A stretch of 64,000 nucleotides of DNA, taken from contig JAHCMK010000002.1 of the NCBI GenBank assembly GCA_019192445.1, forward strand, positions 124,001 to 188,000. The letters are read 5' to 3'. This document shows positions 43,939 to 53,070 of the stretch, piece by piece. Made by a program: the position numbers and the translations under genes. Source of the DNA: Oceanococcus sp. HetDA_MAG_MS8. Lineage in GTDB: Bacteria > Pseudomonadota > Gammaproteobacteria > Nevskiales > Oceanococcaceae. Each line of letters starts with the position of its first letter. Position 1 is the stretch's first letter. The notes under the pieces were generated by a model, which saw nothing but the letters and a program-made list of their open reading frames with translations, had not been told where the DNA came from and did no database searches.

Positions 43939-44304
43939 TCACCGTGCTGAACTCCAAGGGCGAATTTGCAACCATAAACCGCCGCCTAAAATCAGAAGCA
44001 CTAATATAATGATGGATTTCAGTCTTTCCACGATTAACTCGATCGGATAGAGGACGTTACTCTTCCATCTGAAGAACGCTCGCGAGGGGCAGCTCATGTA
44101 GGTATTGTCCTGTCGCGACCCTAAAATTTCGACCATCGATGCGCTTGTGGCTTCGTAAACGTCGTAGAAAAACTCAAGTAAGCCCATGGAGCAACCGAAC
44201 TTCTTCCTACCAAGCACCTTGTCTTCGGCGTCACGGAGGGCCATTTCCAGATCGGGGCCGAACAGATGCCAGCTCTCCATCAAACACGCCAGCGCACCAA
44301 ACAT
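43939..44304 (-). CDS. Small protein of unknown function with C-terminal membrane segment
   Basis: The 121-residue product has a soluble N-terminal part, some Cys and aromatic residues, and a membrane segment near 96-113 (IIILVLLILGGGLWLQI). I do not recognise a family. It fits exactly between a GT4 gene (9 bases away) and asnB (7 bases), in the same strand, which is the main support for it being real. It may be an accessory factor of the polymer pathway or a decayed acyltransferase-type gene. Confidence 0.55.
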   Translation of the reverse strand: MFGALACLMESWHLFGPDLEMALRDAEDKVLGRKKFGCSMGLLEFFYDVYEATSASMVEILGSRQDNTYMSCPSRAFFRWKSNVLYPIELIVERLKSIIILVLLILGGGLWLQIRPWSSAR

Positions 44305-44313
44305 TTTTTCGTT

Positions 44314-45453
44314 TCATTTTTGCTCAGCAATAAGCCTTTCGTAAAGCTCCTGGTACTGAGCGACCACTTTTGGGAGTGCGTAACGCTGCTCAATACGCAC
44401 CCGTGCAGCGCGACCCAGATTTTCTCTCTCAGTGGGGCTGCGCTGCAGCAGACTCTCGATGCTCCGTGCTAAAGCCTCGGCATCGTTTGGCGGCACGACT
44501 TCTCCGGTTTCACCGACGATGTCCTTACTATCGCCAACATCGGTAGCTACACATGGCACACCCAAAGCCATTGCCTCGCCCAATACATTTGGGAATGCTT
44601 CTCCCCAAGAACTACTCAAGCACAGTGCATCCATCGTTTGCATCAAACCGGCCACGTCATCCCGTTCACCCAAAAAATGGAAACGACTTTCCAGATCCTG
44701 CGGCACAATGCCGGCCAGCACCGAGTTATCTAAACCGACGGATCTCCCAGCCAATAAGGCCATAATTTTGGGATTCCGTCGCATCACAACAACCATGGCG
44801 CGCAGAAAAGCAGCATGATCTTTCATGGGGTGGAAGCGCGCCACATGCCCTATCACAATGGCTTGACTGGAGATTCCCAAAACCCTACGAACAGCAGCCT
44901 CCTGGTCTTTGTCTGGACGAAGCTGATCGATATCAAACCCATTAGGGATTACACACCCTTTTCTCTTAGGGAATCCAAATGCCTCATGCTGCACCTTGGA
45001 AAGCTTGCTGTTGTAAAGGATCGCCTGCGCACCATATGCAAACAAGCGATTCGCACGAATGACTTGTCGTGTCAACAGTTTTTCCGCACCCAAAGAGTAA
45101 AGACTGTGGCGGATATTCCATACCACCGCAGGGCGAGCGCCCGACACCATAATCGCCGCGGCATTGGCAGCCAGATTTCCGTGATACATCCAGCCCTGAA
45201 TCAAGCGAGGCTGAGCCGAGCGGACCAGCTGCCGCAAACGCGATAACGCAGAAAAAGTTGGAATGCCCCGGCGCATCCCTAGCGTGTAAACAGGCACTCC
45301 CAGCGCTCGAATTCTCTGCCCGTACACCCCTTCGTCCTGAAGAGACAGCACTGCTGAATTACTGGATGCAGCTAAGCCACCCGCCAGCACGTTGTACAAG
45401 GCGCGCTCGGCGCCTCCTGTATTTAAGCCAGTGATGACATGAAGAATGTTCAT
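44314..45453 (-). CDS. GT4 family glycosyltransferase
   Basis: A retaining GT-B glycosyltransferase of 379 residues. It starts MNILHVITGLNTGGAERAL, the classic GT4 N-terminal loop, and has the nucleotide-sugar motif SWGEAFPNVLGEAMALGVPCVATDVGD in the last third. HVARFHPMKDHAAFLRAM near 204-221 is the linker region of the second domain. It is cytosolic. It sits one base after the next upstream GT4 gene, as expected for enzymes that add successive sugars of the repeat unit. Specificity cannot be assigned. Confidence 0.93.
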   Translation of the reverse strand: MNILHVITGLNTGGAERALYNVLAGGLAASSNSAVLSLQDEGVYGQRIRALGVPVYTLGMRRGIPTFSALSRLRQLVRSAQPRLIQGWMYHGNLAANAAAIMVSGARPAVVWNIRHSLYSLGAEKLLTRQVIRANRLFAYGAQAILYNSKLSKVQHEAFGFPKRKGCVIPNGFDIDQLRPDKDQEAAVRRVLGISSQAIVIGHVARFHPMKDHAAFLRAMVVVMRRNPKIMALLAGRSVGLDNSVLAGIVPQDLESRFHFLGERDDVAGLMQTMDALCLSSSWGEAFPNVLGEAMALGVPCVATDVGDSKDIVGETGEVVPPNDAEALARSIESLLQRSPTERENLGRAARVRIEQRYALPKVVAQYQELYERLIAEQK

Positions 45454-45454
45454 G

Positions 45455-46567
45455 CTATTCCACCAACCCTAAAACCCGATCCCACTCAGCAGCAATGCGT
45501 GAAATCGCGTATCTCTCACGAACTTTGTTGGCGGCCTCACCTAGGCGGACTCGACGCTTCGAGTCCGCCATCAATCCAGCCAGCGCATCGGCTAACGCAG
45601 GGACGCCTCCCTGTGGATCGACCAACACACCGTCAATCCCGTTTTGAATCAAATCCCGCGGCCCCGTGTCGCAATCCACACTCACCACTGGCAAGCCACA
45701 GGACATTGCCTCCAGCAGCGCATTAGGAAAACCCTCGAAACGCGAACTCATCACGAAAAGCGATGCCCGCTGATACCAATCCGAAACATTTTCCACCCGG
45801 CCAGGCAGATGCACCTTCCCCTCAAGGCCCAACGAATATCGTTGAGCCTCCAAGCGCTCTCGCTCAGGCCCTTCACCAAGAACCACAAGATCCCAATCAT
45901 GGAACTGACACGTCCACTCAGCGAAGGCCTCAATGATCCAGGAAATCTGTTTTTCTTCTGACAATCGCCCAACAGCCAGCAGTACTCGACGGCCCCCTGC
46001 CACCACTGTCTCCGGGGCAACGCACAACCCGTAAGAAGGAATTGGCCACACGACCGGATTGGGAATAACCACCACTCGAGCACTTGGAAGCAGGCCTTGA
46101 GCCCACTTCCGCCCTTGCTCCGTCTGCATAACTACCTGCTTCGCGTACGGATAAGTGCAACGCCTTATATGCGCCAACAGCCTTCCCACATCCATCATCG
46201 GTGGATAGCTGCGTTCAGCGACAACCACCGGGATACCCGACCCTCTCGCTGCAATAATCGCAGCGATATTGACATCCGTTAAAAATGAAACAATGACGTC
46301 CGGTTTCAACTCTCGAATTGCCTGACGCAACGCGTAAAGGCGACGAACCTTGTTGATAAACGAAGGACTGCGACTGCCCACCCGGTCCGCCAAATAAACA
46401 AGATTAACTCCTTTATTCAAGGGATACAGGCAGTCACCTCGGCCCGAAAATGTTGGCATCAGCGTGATCTGATACCCCCGCTCAGCCCAGTGATTGCACA
46501 ACAGGGCCGCGACGCGCTCGGCGCCACCGCCCTGCATTGAACTCACTAGGAAAAGTATGCGCTTCAA
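45455..46567 (-). CDS. GT4 family glycosyltransferase
   Basis: A 370-residue GT-B enzyme. The N-terminus MKRILFLVSSMQGGGAERV is the GT4 donor/acceptor loop; LLAVGRLSEEKQISWIIEAF near 195-215 begins the second domain, and SSRFEGFPNALLEAMSCGLPVVSVDCDTGP near 275-304 is the E-x7-E motif. It overlaps the upstream methyltransferase gene by four bases and leads with a one-base gap into the next GT4 gene. Role: addition of one sugar of the repeat unit. Confidence 0.93.
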   Translation of the reverse strand: MKRILFLVSSMQGGGAERVAALLCNHWAERGYQITLMPTFSGRGDCLYPLNKGVNLVYLADRVGSRSPSFINKVRRLYALRQAIRELKPDVIVSFLTDVNIAAIIAARGSGIPVVVAERSYPPMMDVGRLLAHIRRCTYPYAKQVVMQTEQGRKWAQGLLPSARVVVIPNPVVWPIPSYGLCVAPETVVAGGRRVLLAVGRLSEEKQISWIIEAFAEWTCQFHDWDLVVLGEGPERERLEAQRYSLGLEGKVHLPGRVENVSDWYQRASLFVMSSRFEGFPNALLEAMSCGLPVVSVDCDTGPRDLIQNGIDGVLVDPQGGVPALADALAGLMADSKRRVRLGEAANKVRERYAISRIAAEWDRVLGLVE

Positions 46568-47412
46568 GACTGCACGCCATTCACCGCATTACTAAACACA
46601 AATTCATTGCAACCCTTTCCCCCACCACATGTCTTGAGTCTGTCAAGCTGAAGGCCTCGCGATCGGTAAAAGTTGAAAATCTCTTCGGGCTTGGCAACTT
46701 CAAAGGGATAGCCCCCAACCCAATCAACAACGTCATGCCACGCATTCATACCGCGCGCGCCTTGGTCGGCATAATGACGCCATGTGTAGAACGGCTTTCC
46801 CCGGATAATATCCTTAAGCGTAGTTGGGCCCCAAAGACGTAATAAGCTTGGCCACAAAACAAGCCAACGTAGCGCCGGTGGCAGAACGTTATAAGCCTTC
46901 TTGACCTTCAGCCACATAATACTGGCAGCGCCCTGCTGATTATAGATGGCGAGAAATAGCTGCCCCCTACTAGCCACCAATGGGACGACATTTTCTAGCG
47001 CTTGCCACATCGAGCCCGTGTGATGCAAAACACCCCACGAGTAGACCACATCGAACGTACCAAGCCGACCCAAATAATCATTGTCCAGCGCGGACCCTTG
47101 TTCAACCACCCATTCAGAGTCATCAGCGAAATAGCGGCGTCTCAACTCAGCTGTGCAGGCCACCGACTTGGGATCGTAATCGAACGAGTGGACGCGCGCG
47201 CCCAAGCGTCTGGCCGCGAGACTAAACAAGCCACTTCCGGAACCGATATCAAGAAAGCTTTTCCCGTCTAAATCGTTGACTCCCAACATTCTTTTTAGAG
47301 AGCGCTCTGCCATTTGAATCCGGTCGTCAGTAAGCACAGCGAGAAAGTTGGCCCAGTTGGCACCAAATTCGAACCGCTGCCCCAGGTCTACTTGATTCCT
47401 GTGACCGTCCAC
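46564..47412 (-). CDS. SAM-dependent methyltransferase (class I)
   Basis: The 282-residue protein has the SAM-binding motif FLDIGSGSGLFSLAARRLGA near 54-73, then DYDPKS near 78-83 and DVVYSWGVLHHTG near 125-137. The C-terminal part is helical with many aromatics. It probably methylates a sugar or lipid-linked intermediate in the cytosol. It overlaps the GT4 gene downstream by four bases, so it is part of the operon. Another methyltransferase lies just upstream. Confidence 0.9.
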   Translation of the reverse strand: MDGHRNQVDLGQRFEFGANWANFLAVLTDDRIQMAERSLKRMLGVNDLDGKSFLDIGSGSGLFSLAARRLGARVHSFDYDPKSVACTAELRRRYFADDSEWVVEQGSALDNDYLGRLGTFDVVYSWGVLHHTGSMWQALENVVPLVASRGQLFLAIYNQQGAASIMWLKVKKAYNVLPPALRWLVLWPSLLRLWGPTTLKDIIRGKPFYTWRHYADQGARGMNAWHDVVDWVGGYPFEVAKPEEIFNFYRSRGLQLDRLKTCGGGKGCNEFVFSNAVNGVQS

Positions 47413-47454
47413 ATTTAATCCTTCGTTGACAATTGAATGCAGCTTATAACAATC

Positions 47455-48240
47455 TCATAGTTCATCATTTTCCGCCACAACATAAATATAAGGTGAGAAC
47501 AACCGGCTGGCGGGAATTTTTGTGACACTCCGTTCAAACGCCCACAAAATACGACTAACGGTTGCCAGCCCGACGTATAAAAACCATTTAATCCCATACT
47601 TCACATCAACGCAAGAAGAAAGGACCCCAAAGTTAGTCGAGCACAGATAACCAGACTCAATGATTTTTAGACCTGCTTCTTTGTGCCCCTGCTGAAACGA
47701 CAAAAGGTCATGCGCGACATGCAAGTCATAAACCTCTCGATTCATTTTCTTAGTCAGGACGCCTAGAATTCCCGACATGTTAGGAATAACAGTCAGGAGC
47801 CGGCCGGCTTTATCTAAATACGCCGCCTTCGCGCGCAACACCTGAGCCAGATCAGAAAAGTGCTCCGCCACACCATGACTATAAACGAGATCATATTTTC
47901 CGCACCTATCTACAGCCTCAAACAAATCGCCGTTTAAGGCAAAGAGGTTCCTTAGCTCATTTTCATTAGCGTAACTTTGAATTTCAGCAACCCCTTGTTC
48001 GGAATAATCCAAGCAAGTGAAAGTTGAATCTGGATGCGTACGACTGAGGTAAGCTAACCAAGCTGAGCCGCCACCCCCAATTTCCAATACATTTTTGTTT
48101 TCGATTCCAATTTTTTTCTTTATGGAATAAATCTCTTCGTAGCATTTATTTGCAACTCCACAAAGATTTACTGGAACTATGCCATCACGCCCCAAGTAAA
48201 CGGAATCCCAATAGCTCTTCTCCGTAAGCCTATTATTCAT
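47455..48240 (-). CDS. SAM-dependent methyltransferase, AT-rich
   Basis: The 261-residue protein has the SAM motif NVLEIGGGGSAWLAYL near 49-64, then CLDYSEQGVAEIQ near 75-87 and DLVYSHGVAEHFSD near 115-128. The gene is visibly richer in A and T than its neighbours (many AAA/TTT codons near its 5' end), which suggests separate acquisition. It probably methylates a sugar. It lies 16 bases downstream of the flippase gene. Confidence 0.9.
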   Translation of the reverse strand: MNNRLTEKSYWDSVYLGRDGIVPVNLCGVANKCYEEIYSIKKKIGIENKNVLEIGGGGSAWLAYLSRTHPDSTFTCLDYSEQGVAEIQSYANENELRNLFALNGDLFEAVDRCGKYDLVYSHGVAEHFSDLAQVLRAKAAYLDKAGRLLTVIPNMSGILGVLTKKMNREVYDLHVAHDLLSFQQGHKEAGLKIIESGYLCSTNFGVLSSCVDVKYGIKWFLYVGLATVSRILWAFERSVTKIPASRLFSPYIYVVAENDEL

Positions 48241-48256
48241 TTTAAAGTCCTAGACC

Positions 48257-49585
48257 TCAAACACACTTAACGTAGAAAGCCCATAACAAAGCATGATAAA
48301 GAAAAACAGTGAACGCCGTGGACAGTGCCGCACCAGCCAGACCGCAAACGGGTATAAGAGCAGCGTTCATAACCACATTCAGCAGGCCCGTGATCGATAA
48401 AATGACTGCGGTCATTCGCTCTTTGCCCACCATCTGCATTAGTGTGCCAACTGGACCAAATACAACATTACAGAAGTACCCCAACGAAATAATTGCGAGA
48501 ACCTTGTGCCCTGAACTATAACCTTCGCCAAACAGGAAGCGAAGTAGAGTTTCCCCTTCGAACAGAAAAACCAATATCAATGGAACTGTGAGCAAAACCA
48601 GAATTCCCGTTGACCGCCTATAGAGCTTTGTTAGTTGCCGATTTCTTCCCGCTCTATACAAACTTGAGAAACGTGGCGCCAAAACCGCACTAATTGCTTG
48701 AAATGGAAACGTAGTTAGGATTGCACCTTGACTTGCCACTCTGTAGATTCCAACGTCGCTGCTATTGACGAACCATCCGAGCATAATTATATCAGCTTGT
48801 TGGTTGACAATTCCCGCACCGCCAATAAGGACAAACGGTAACGTATTGCGAATCCATACTCGGTTCCGGTACTGTGCGGACTGACCCAAACTTTCCACTG
48901 GGAACAGATCACGCATTATCAGCAAGCTAACTATAAACACCAATAATGCGGCTACCAGCTGAGCGATCATTGCAACCTGCGGGTCGCGCACATCCGGCCA
49001 CACTGAAAAAATGCTTCCTATCAGAACAAGCGCAATTATCGGTCGAAGGAGTATATCCAATGCTTGCCCAGTAACCACCCGGTGCAGGCCGCGCATTGCG
49101 TGAGTCAACGTCTTGGCCATCGCAACCATCGGCAGTGTCAACAGCATGAAAGCCATGGTCGCCTGAGCTTTCGGGTGTAGGTCGCCTGCCAGCCATGAGA
49201 GTGCAAGTAAACCAACCGAGGCGACGGCAGCCGCTGTAAACGTTACATATTGCATCGCACGGCGCAGTAAACCTTGCAGCAGACCCCACTTCCCGAGCAC
49301 CCGTGCGGCGGCCACTTCGCGCATTAGCAGTGTGGGCACACCAGCTTCTGCCAGTACCATCAGCAGGCTCATAACAGCGAAGGCATAAGAGTAAATGCCG
49401 TAACCGTCGGCCCCCAGAGTACGAGCTAACATGATACCCAGCGTCAATGATATCAGAATGCCCCCTGCCTGAACGCCAGCACTGCTTAGCGCTCCTAGGA
49501 TTAACTTATCCCGGAGGCGCAGCCTCGCCGCCACATCTTGTAGGCTTTGAATGCAGCCCACTGCAACCTTGCTAAAGACTCCCAT
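48257..49585 (-). CDS. Wzx-type oligosaccharide flippase
   Basis: The 442 residues contain about 12-14 membrane helices and the polysaccharide-transporter pattern: [39 protein letters not shown] near 28-66, with the conserved [19 protein letters not shown]. The family moves undecaprenyl-linked repeat units to the periplasmic face. It overlaps the dehydrogenase gene by 14 bases. With the Wzy candidate, Wzz and SLBB genes it makes a Wzx/Wzy-type set. Confidence 0.92.
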   Translation of the reverse strand: MGVFSKVAVGCIQSLQDVAARLRLRDKLILGALSSAGVQAGGILISLTLGIMLARTLGADGYGIYSYAFAVMSLLMVLAEAGVPTLLMREVAAARVLGKWGLLQGLLRRAMQYVTFTAAAVASVGLLALSWLAGDLHPKAQATMAFMLLTLPMVAMAKTLTHAMRGLHRVVTGQALDILLRPIIALVLIGSIFSVWPDVRDPQVAMIAQLVAALLVFIVSLLIMRDLFPVESLGQSAQYRNRVWIRNTLPFVLIGGAGIVNQQADIIMLGWFVNSSDVGIYRVASQGAILTTFPFQAISAVLAPRFSSLYRAGRNRQLTKLYRRSTGILVLLTVPLILVFLFEGETLLRFLFGEGYSSGHKVLAIISLGYFCNVVFGPVGTLMQMVGKERMTAVILSITGLLNVVMNAALIPVCGLAGAALSTAFTVFLYHALLWAFYVKCV

Positions 49586-50873
49586 CTACCGATGTTGCGG
49601 GCAAAACATTCTTCACATCGTAATAGATAGCAGTCGTGTTGCCCAAGCGTCGAAGACCTTCCGCCCCAATCTCTCTAAACTGGTCATGCGCAACTGCAAG
49701 GACAACAGCGTCGTAATTCCCTTCGTCCGGACATTCGATGGGTCTGATGCCATATTTATTATTTATTTCATCAGCGTCCGCGCAGGGGTCATAAACGTCA
49801 ACACAAGATTGGAAGCTACGTAGCTCCTGAACGATATCGATTACTCTCGTATTCCGCACATCTGGGCAGTTTTCCTTGAAGGTAAAACCCAGCACAAGGA
49901 TGCGCGACCGGGACACATCGATACCTGCTTTAAGCATAAGCTTGATCACTTGGCCAGCCACATAGGCTCCCATACCATCATTAGTACGCCGACCCGCCAG
50001 TATGATCTCCGGGTTAAAGCCGATGGCCTCCGCCTTATGGGTGAGGTAATACGGATCTACCCCTATACAGTGGCCGCCTACCAGCCCAGGCCTGAACGGC
50101 AAGAAATTCCACTTCGTACCAGCAGCCTCCAGCACGGCCTGTGTGTCAATTTGCAGGCGATTGAAGATCATTGCCAGCTCATTAACCAAAGCGATATTAA
50201 GGTCGCGCTGCGTGTTCTCTATGACTTTGGCGGCCTCAGCCACCCTGATACTAGGCGCTTTATGGGTGCCCGCGCTGATGACGCTAGCGTAGATCTCATC
50301 CACGAGTGTTGCCACCTCTGGCGTGGATCCGCTGGTGACTTTGATAATGTCAGTGACGCGGTGCTCTTTATCTCCCGGGTTAATGCGCTCAGGGCTATAA
50401 CCCGCGAAGAAATCAGCGTTGAACTGCAATCCAGATACTTCCTCCAGGATTGGCACACAGTCTTCTTCGGTGCAGCCGGGGTACACAGTGCTTTCATACA
50501 CGACGACATCGCCGGCGCTAAGAACTTGCCCGACAGTGCGCGAAGCGCTGATCAGCGGGCGCAGATCGGGGCGCTTGTTTACATCAATAGGCGTCGGAAC
50601 GGTGACAATGTAGAAATTGCAGCCGCGCAACTCGTCAACGTTGCTGCTAAACCTCAGGTGCTTTGCCTCAGCCAGTTCCTCGCTAGAAAGCTCGCGCGTA
50701 TTGTCACGGCCTGCGGTGAGCTCTTCGATGCGAAGCTCATTGATATCAAAACCGATGACTGGACGGTTCTTGGCGAACTCAGCTGCTAATGGAAGGCCCA
50801 CGTAACCCAAGCCGATGATGGCAATTCGGACGGCGGAGGGTTCGGGGAGCTGATTGATCACGGCCTTAGACAT
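49572..50873 (-). CDS. tviB: UDP-sugar 6-dehydrogenase, TviB/WbpO type
   Basis: It oxidises C6 of a UDP-N-acetylhexosamine (GlcNAc or GalNAc) to the uronic acid, using two NAD. The 433 residues have [14 protein letters not shown] at 17-30, [13 protein letters not shown] near 127-139, and the catalytic Cys269 in [14 protein letters not shown]. The block [13 protein letters not shown] near 339-351 marks the C-terminal NAD/UDP domain. The N-terminal part up to TGSTPE-like SGSTPEVA is of the TviB/WbpO group. It overlaps the epimerase gene by eight bases, so both act on the same nucleotide-sugar pool, and they supply an acidic sugar. Confidence 0.93.
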   Translation of the reverse strand: MSKAVINQLPEPSAVRIAIIGLGYVGLPLAAEFAKNRPVIGFDINELRIEELTAGRDNTRELSSEELAEAKHLRFSSNVDELRGCNFYIVTVPTPIDVNKRPDLRPLISASRTVGQVLSAGDVVVYESTVYPGCTEEDCVPILEEVSGLQFNADFFAGYSPERINPGDKEHRVTDIIKVTSGSTPEVATLVDEIYASVISAGTHKAPSIRVAEAAKVIENTQRDLNIALVNELAMIFNRLQIDTQAVLEAAGTKWNFLPFRPGLVGGHCIGVDPYYLTHKAEAIGFNPEIILAGRRTNDGMGAYVAGQVIKLMLKAGIDVSRSRILVLGFTFKENCPDVRNTRVIDIVQELRSFQSCVDVYDPCADADEINNKYGIRPIECPDEGNYDAVVLAVAHDQFREIGAEGLRRLGNTTAIYYDVKNVLPATSVDGSL

Positions 50874-51888
50874 TGAAGTATCCGCGGTACCAGTTCACGA
50901 AACTGGCAACACCCTGACCCACCGAAGTCGCGGGCCTATATCCCACCGCTTTGTCGAGTTCAGAGGCGTCTGCATAGGTGGATGGCACATCACCTAGCTG
51001 CAATGGAAGTAACTCAATCTCGGCCTTAGTATCGAGCGCTTGCTCTACAGCCTCAACGTATTCCATCAATTTGACCGGAGCATTATTCCCGATGTTAAAG
51101 ATTCGCCAAGGCGCGTTACTTGTCGCAGCATCAGGTACATCTGAGTTCCATTCGCTGTTCGGCTCAGCGGGCTTATCACTCACCCGAATCACACCTTCCA
51201 CGATGTCATCAACGTAGGTGAAGTCGCGGGTGTGATTGCCGTGATTAAAGACCTGAATCGGCTTGCCTTCAAGGATGTTCTTGGTGAACAAGAAAAGCGC
51301 CATATCCGGGCGCCCCCAAGGGCCGTAGACCGTAAAGAAACGCAGACCAGTCGTTGGCAAACGGAATAGATGGCTATAACTGTGCGCCATCAATTCGTTC
51401 GCTCGCTTGGTGGCAGCATAAAACTGCAGCGGGTGATTCACTCCATCGTGCTCTGAAAACGGCATCGAGGTGTTGGCCCCGTACACGCTGCTCGTGCTGG
51501 CATAAGTCAAATGCGGCGTTTCGGCGTGACGACAGGCTTCAAGAATGTTCGTGAACGCAATAATGTTGCTGTTCACGTAGTCATGGGGATGGGACAAAGA
51601 GTGGCGAACACCGGCTTGGGCTGCCAGGTTGATCACGCGATCTGGGTCATGGGCTTTAAACGCGGCATTGACGGCATCCTGGACGGCCAAATCTTCACGA
51701 ATACTGGTGTACCGACTGCCGGTCTCTGCCGCGGTCTTTTCGAGAATCTCAAGTCGAGCCTCTTTAATCGCCGGATCGTAATAGTCGTTAACGACATCGA
51801 AACCGATGACCTCGTCGCCCCGTTCCAGCAAATGCTTCGCTGTATGAAATCCGATAAATCCGGCGTGACCGGTGACCAATACTTTCAT
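50866..51888 (-). CDS. NAD-dependent UDP-glucuronate-type 4-epimerase
   Basis: A short-chain dehydrogenase-type epimerase with GHAGFIG at 7-13 and catalytic Tyr157/Lys161 in [12 protein letters not shown]. The sequence [14 protein letters not shown] near 33-46 and the motif [20 protein letters not shown] near 184-203 identify the UDP-glucuronate 4-epimerase (WbpP/CapI-like) group. Length 340 is normal. It would interconvert GlcA and GalA (or the matching N-acetyl uronic forms made by TviB). It is the first gene after a 216-base gap following the Wzz gene. Confidence 0.92.
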   Translation of the reverse strand: MKVLVTGHAGFIGFHTAKHLLERGDEVIGFDVVNDYYDPAIKEARLEILEKTAAETGSRYTSIREDLAVQDAVNAAFKAHDPDRVINLAAQAGVRHSLSHPHDYVNSNIIAFTNILEACRHAETPHLTYASTSSVYGANTSMPFSEHDGVNHPLQFYAATKRANELMAHSYSHLFRLPTTGLRFFTVYGPWGRPDMALFLFTKNILEGKPIQVFNHGNHTRDFTYVDDIVEGVIRVSDKPAEPNSEWNSDVPDAATSNAPWRIFNIGNNAPVKLMEYVEAVEQALDTKAEIELLPLQLGDVPSTYADASELDKAVGYRPATSVGQGVASFVNWYRGYFNV

Positions 51889-52104
51889 GGTTTGCTAATT
51901 GCCATTGTAAATTTGGAAACACTTGGCGCCCTCGATCGAAGCGGTTTGCCGGATGCTTACGAATACCAGAGCGAGAAACTGCCACTCCGATCTCTACCTA
52001 TAGGCGGACTGCCCGTGACGTCCGGGCCAACCGACCGAGAACATTTTCTTGGGCCCACAACAAAAACACCGAAGCCAATTTGACATCCGCGTAAATTCAT
52101 GGCC
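51889..52104. other. 216-base gap between Wzz and epimerase genes
   Basis: No gene is supported here. The open frame across it is a shadow of the Wzz gene. It may hold a promoter for the epimerase-to-polymerase operon, but I cannot define it. Confidence 0.35.
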
Positions 52105-53070
52105 TTAAACCTCCACATTCCGCCTGTGGTAACTGTGAACCACGCGCCGCCCGAACACGAGCAAAACACCAAACATGCCACCCAACATTCCGCCCAACAC
52201 CACAATAAGGGCTCGCTTAGGCTTCGCCCGCTGCTCAGGCGCATATGCCGGGTCGACCACTCGGAAAACGTAATCATCGCGAACTTGGGCCAGCATAATG
52301 GTTTGTGTTTGAGACTCGATGAGCCTGTAGAGCGTTGCTTTCATATCAACGTTCGTAGTTTGAGAGAGTTGCGCTTGCAGGTAGGCCATAGACTTCTCCG
52401 CCTCCTGCACGTCCTTTTTGCGAAGAATGGAATTCAGTTTGGCTACCAACATGTTCGCCCACTTTGCAGCAAGCTCCGGGTCGGACCACTCAACGGTTAG
52501 CGTCACAGCCCCAGACTGCTTGTCGGTTGCAATTAAACGTAGTTCTTGGAACTCCTTGACGGCGTCTTGCAACGTTGGAGTTTCTTGCTCATCTGCGTTC
52601 CAAGCCTGAGCCTCTGCGTTCCACTGCTCCGCGAAGAGTATGGGCAGGAGGTCATTTTCTTGGATGAATGCGGCGGAGAATTGAAAACTCTCCAGAATTT
52701 CGAGGGCCGTTGCTGTGTCGTTTCCGCCTGTAGGGATGTTAATGCCAGCTAAGGAAGCGAGCCCGCCGAACTGTCCAGCTAAGGCACTAAGGCCGCCTCC
52801 GCCATTTCCAGATTCAGCAGGCACCATCACGACTTTGGCTTGGTAGGTTTCTTCTGCGGTTAGGGCGTAAATGACGGCGCTTAAGGTACAGAGTAGACCG
52901 GCCACAATAATCAACCACTTCCCCTCCCAGAGAATATCCATAAGCTCAAACAGATCAATCTCATCGTCATCCGCACGCCAATGGCCAGGAGCATAGTCTT
53001 GCGACGCTGCGTTGGCATGCATGGAGTCCGCAGGAAGATCCCGTTGGGTATCTGAAGAGGGTCCAGCCAT
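52105..53070 (-). CDS. Wzz-type chain-length regulator
   Basis: The 321-residue inner-membrane protein has a first membrane helix (about 54-72), a long periplasmic coiled region (about 75-285) with Gln/Glu/Ala-rich helices, and a second helix at about 288-305. The N-terminus is acidic (EIDLFELMDILWEGKW). Wzz proteins set the length of the polymer made by Wzy. There is no cytosolic tyrosine-kinase domain, so it is a plain Wzz and not a Wzc. It overlaps the long SLBB gene by one base, which ties it to that exporter. Confidence 0.92.
   Translation of the reverse strand: MAGPSSDTQRDLPADSMHANAASQDYAPGHWRADDDEIDLFELMDILWEGKWLIIVAGLLCTLSAVIYALTAEETYQAKVVMVPAESGNGGGGLSALAGQFGGLASLAGINIPTGGNDTATALEILESFQFSAAFIQENDLLPILFAEQWNAEAQAWNADEQETPTLQDAVKEFQELRLIATDKQSGAVTLTVEWSDPELAAKWANMLVAKLNSILRKKDVQEAEKSMAYLQAQLSQTTNVDMKATLYRLIESQTQTIMLAQVRDDYVFRVVDPAYAPEQRAKPKRALIVVLGGMLGGMFGVLLVFGRRVVHSYHRRNVEV

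Noticed and set aside
51957-52277. 106-codon minus-strand ORF over the Wzz 3' end
   Set aside because: It overlaps Wzz in another frame and has no sensible composition.
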